DNA of 6,743 nt from an uncultured Clostridia bacterium (lineage in GTDB: Bacteria; Bacillota; Clostridia; TANB77; CAG-508), in assembly GCA_944390305.1 (NCBI GenBank), contig CALXPX010000066.1, positions 1-6,743 on the forward strand, written 5' to 3'. The translations under genes and the position numbers were made by a program. The notes under the pieces were generated by a model. It made no database searches, had not been told where the DNA came from, and saw only the letters and a program-made list of their open reading frames with translations. This document shows, one piece after another, positions 4,728 to 6,743 of this stretch. Position 1 is the stretch's first letter; every line of letters starts with the position of its first letter.

Positions 4728-6626
4728 TTATACTTCCATTAAGATTGGTAGTATCATTGGATTTCTTTTTGTTCTATCAAATATGAAATCTCTTAAATCA
4801 TCTTTTAATGTTGATTTTATTGTTGACCAATCTCTTACATGTCTATTTTCTAAATCTTGTATTTCTTCTCTTATAAATGATTTTACATCTTCCATTAAGT
4901 TTTCAGATTCTCTTACATAAACAAACCCTCTAGAGATTACATCTGGTCCTGATACTATTTCTCCTGTTTGGTTATCCATTGTCATTACTATTACTATAAG
5001 TCCATCTTGAGATAAATGTTGTCTATCTCTTAGTACTATATTTCCTACATCTCCAACACCTAATCCATCTACTAGTACTCTTCCTGATGGCACTGTACCT
5101 GTAAATTTGGCTTCGTTTTCATTTAATTCTAATACTTTTCCATTATTAGTTAAGAATATATTTTCCTTTGATATACCCATTTCTATTGCAGTATCTCTAT
5201 GTGCCATTAACTGTCTATATTCTCCATGTACTGGTATAAAGTACTTTGGTCTTACTAGTGCCATTATTAATTTTTGTTCTTCTTGGCAAGCATGTCCAGA
5301 AACGTGAACATCTGCTAAAGTACTATACACTACTTCTGAGCCTATTTTCATTAATTGGTCTATAACTTTTGATACAGATTTTTCATTTCCTGGTATTGGA
5401 TTTGCTGATATTATTACTAAATCATTACTTGTAATGGTTACTTTTTTATGCTCCCCATTTGCCATTCTAGTTAATGCTGACATTGTTTCGCCTTGACTTC
5501 CTGTTGTCATTATAACTAGTTGTTCATCAGTAAAGTTTTTTATCATATCTATATCAATAAATAAATCGTCTGGTGCATTTATATAATTTAGCTCTCTTGC
5601 AGCTTCTATCATATTTATCATACTTCTTCCTGAAACTGCTATTTTTCTTCCAAATTTAACAGCTGAATTTACTATTTGTTGTACTCTATGAACATTTGAT
5701 GCAAATGTTGCAACTACTATTCTTTTTTTACATCCTTCAAATAAATTATCAAATACTGGACCAATAGATTTTTCAGACATTGTATATCCTTTTCTTTCTG
5801 AATTTGTACTATCTGAAAGAAGTGCTAGAACACCTTTATTTCCAATTTCTGCAAGACGTCCTAAATCCATTTCTTGTCCATCTATTGGTGTATAATCCAC
5901 TTTAAAGTCACCTGTGTGGATAACTGTTCCTGCTGGTGTATGAATTGCAAGCATTACTGCATCTGGTATACTATGAGAACTTCTTATAAATTCCACTTGC
6001 ATTTTTCCAAGATTAACAGTATCTCCTTGATTTACAACATTTAGTTTTACGCTATTTTTCAAATGATGTTCTTCTAATTTATGTTCTATCAATTTAGCTG
6101 TAAGTCTTGTTGCATATATTGGCATACTTACTTGTTTTAACACATAAGGAATAGCTCCAATATGGTCTTCGTGACCGTGCGTTATAACTAAACCTTTTAT
6201 TTTTTCCTTATTTTTTATTAAATATGTCACATCTGGTATAACTAGATCTACACCTAGCATATCGTCTTCTGGGAACTCTAATCCACAGTCAACTAATACA
6301 ATCTCATCTTCATATTCAAAAACAGTTATATTTTTTCCAATTTCGTCTAAACCACCTAATGCAATTATTTTTAAGTTACTTTTCTTAAATGCAAAATCCA
6401 ATTTATTTTTATTAGTTTTTTTAGGGTATGTTTTTTTCAGATGTTTTTCATCATTTCCTTCTAATCCTAAATCTATAAAATTACTAGCTATTATTTTAGA
6501 TTCTTTTTTCTCTAAATTGTTTTCGTTTTTCATCTCTTTCCTATAATTCTTTTTATATCCTTTCTTTTTTTCATTTACTTTTTTATCTACTATTTTTGTA
6601 GACATTTCCTTTGTGCTTTTTTCCAT
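4728..6626 (-). CDS. rnjA: Ribonuclease J (J1-type)
   Basis: RNase J is a zinc-dependent 5'-to-3' exonuclease and endonuclease that drives mRNA decay and rRNA/RNA processing in Bacillota. The metallo-beta-lactamase core starts near residue 82 (LKIIALGGLDEIGKN), with the metal motif HGHEDH (150-155), then His218 (SSHSIPD), Asp240 (HTGDFK) and Asp272 (SDSTN). The beta-CASP part has ATFASNVHR, GRSM and TTGSQGE (374-380); then HVSGHA (441-446) and PVHGE (466-470), followed by the C-terminal domain. All catalytic positions are present, favouring J1 over the degenerate J2 type. At 632 residues it exceeds the usual ~555 by an N-terminal tail of about 80 residues with 24 lysines. ATG 6626 has GAGAGG 13 nt upstream, a long spacing; in-frame ATG 6533 (Met32) has AGGA only 5 nt upstream, so a 601-residue form is possible. 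The gene is monocistronic. Confidence 0.95.
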   Translation of the reverse strand: MEKSTKEMSTKIVDKKVNEKKKGYKKNYRKEMKNENNLEKKESKIIASNFIDLGLEGNDEKHLKKTYPKKTNKNKLDFAFKKSNLKIIALGGLDEIGKNITVFEYEDEIVLVDCGLEFPEDDMLGVDLVIPDVTYLIKNKEKIKGLVITHGHEDHIGAIPYVLKQVSMPIYATRLTAKLIEHKLEEHHLKNSVKLNVVNQGDTVNLGKMQVEFIRSSHSIPDAVMLAIHTPAGTVIHTGDFKVDYTPIDGQEMDLGRLAEIGNKGVLALLSDSTNSERKGYTMSEKSIGPVFDNLFEGCKKRIVVATFASNVHRVQQIVNSAVKFGRKIAVSGRSMINMIEAARELNYINAPDDLFIDIDMIKNFTDEQLVIMTTGSQGETMSALTRMANGEHKKVTITSNDLVIISANPIPGNEKSVSKVIDQLMKIGSEVVYSTLADVHVSGHACQEEQKLIMALVRPKYFIPVHGEYRQLMAHRDTAIEMGISKENIFLTNNGKVLELNENEAKFTGTVPSGRVLVDGLGVGDVGNIVLRDRQHLSQDGLIVIVMTMDNQTGEIVSGPDVISRGFVYVRESENLMEDVKSFIREEIQDLENRHVRDWSTIKSTLKDDLRDFIFDRTKRNPMILPILMEV

Positions 6627-6651
6627 AAAATTTAAATTTCCTCTCTTTCTA

Positions 6652-6674
6652 CAAATTTTTCATCACAAAATTTG
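6652..6674 (-). promoter_or_regulatory. Stem-loop at the predicted 5' end of the RNase J mRNA
   Basis: On the minus strand CAAATTTT (6674-6667) pairs perfectly with AAAATTTG (6659-6652) around a 7-nt loop. The promoter predicts a transcript start near 6671-6672, so the stem would occupy the first ~20 nt of the leader, before the GAGAGG ribosome binding site (6645-6640). The stem is mostly A-U, so its stability is modest. Confidence 0.55.
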
Positions 6675-6677
6675 CGT

Positions 6678-6706
6678 ATATTATTTGTATTTAATTATAC
6701 GTTCAA
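6678..6706 (-). promoter_or_regulatory. Sigma-A promoter of the RNase J gene
   Basis: On the minus strand TTGAAC (6706-6701), a 17-nt spacer and TAATAT (6683-6678) form a good promoter, placing the start near 6671 and giving a leader of about 45 nt. A separate TATAAT (6699-6694) has no -35 box at a workable distance. The 37 nt beyond the -35 box to the window end hold no gene that I can support. Confidence 0.65.
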
Positions 6707-6743
6707 AAAAGATAGTCTTTAGCGTCCAAACTACCTAAAATTA

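Noticed and set aside
4711..4920. A 69-codon open frame on the + strand
   Set aside because: It is antisense to the 3' end of the RNase J gene and begins inside that gene's terminator stem; no family resemblance.
5107..5307. A 66-codon open frame on the + strand
   Set aside because: It is antisense to conserved RNase J sequence including the PVHGE region; a shadow.
6708..6720. AAAGA/TCTTT mini-hairpin as a terminator for a gene beyond the right edge
   Set aside because: The stem is only 5 bp with a 3-nt loop and A/T-heavy; it could be the remnant of a larger structure, but no upstream gene is visible to support it.

Overview
The window is strongly AT-rich, with mostly AGA arginine codons, strong AGGAGG-type ribosome binding sites and textbook sigma-A promoters. 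Together with RNase J, a DUF951 protein and a long clostridial-type GluRS, this points to a low-GC Bacillota, most likely a Clostridia-like bacterium. The species cannot be named from the sequence.

Layout: positions 1-~1370 hold an IS110-family insertion sequence whose left end lies outside the window. Its DEDD/serine recombinase is intact (67-1224, + strand). A 49-nt hairpin sits directly before its ribosome binding site, and about 150 nt of AT-rich right end carries two perfect inverted repeats and an outward-facing -35 box. All other genes are on the minus strand. Next to the IS is a small HD-domain phosphohydrolase (1373-1927) with its own promoter (1967-1996). A terminator (2042-2065) separates it from a three-gene operon read as gltX (2954-4582), an unrecognised 225-residue protein (2262-2939) and a 61-residue DUF951 protein (2071-2256), with a promoter at 4629-4657. 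Another terminator (4690-4719) closes the last unit, a monocistronic RNase J gene (4728-6626) with a lysine-rich N-terminal extension. Its promoter is at 6678-6706 and a hairpin lies at the predicted 5' end of its mRNA.

Functionally this is housekeeping RNA biology (glutamyl-tRNA charging, mRNA decay) with a mobile element set just past the stop codon of the HD gene. The points most worth attention are: (i) the unrecognised operon protein, which looks like two tandem copies of a ~95-residue unit, conserved in spacing at an exact offset of 100-102 residues; (ii) the hairpin upstream of the IS110 recombinase, a candidate for part of a bridge RNA; (iii) the 5'-terminal hairpin on the RNase J mRNA, where a 5'-end-dependent nuclease could be sensing its own message. 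No CRISPR array, tRNA, rRNA, T-box or known riboswitch was seen. No gap between genes exceeds 150 bases.
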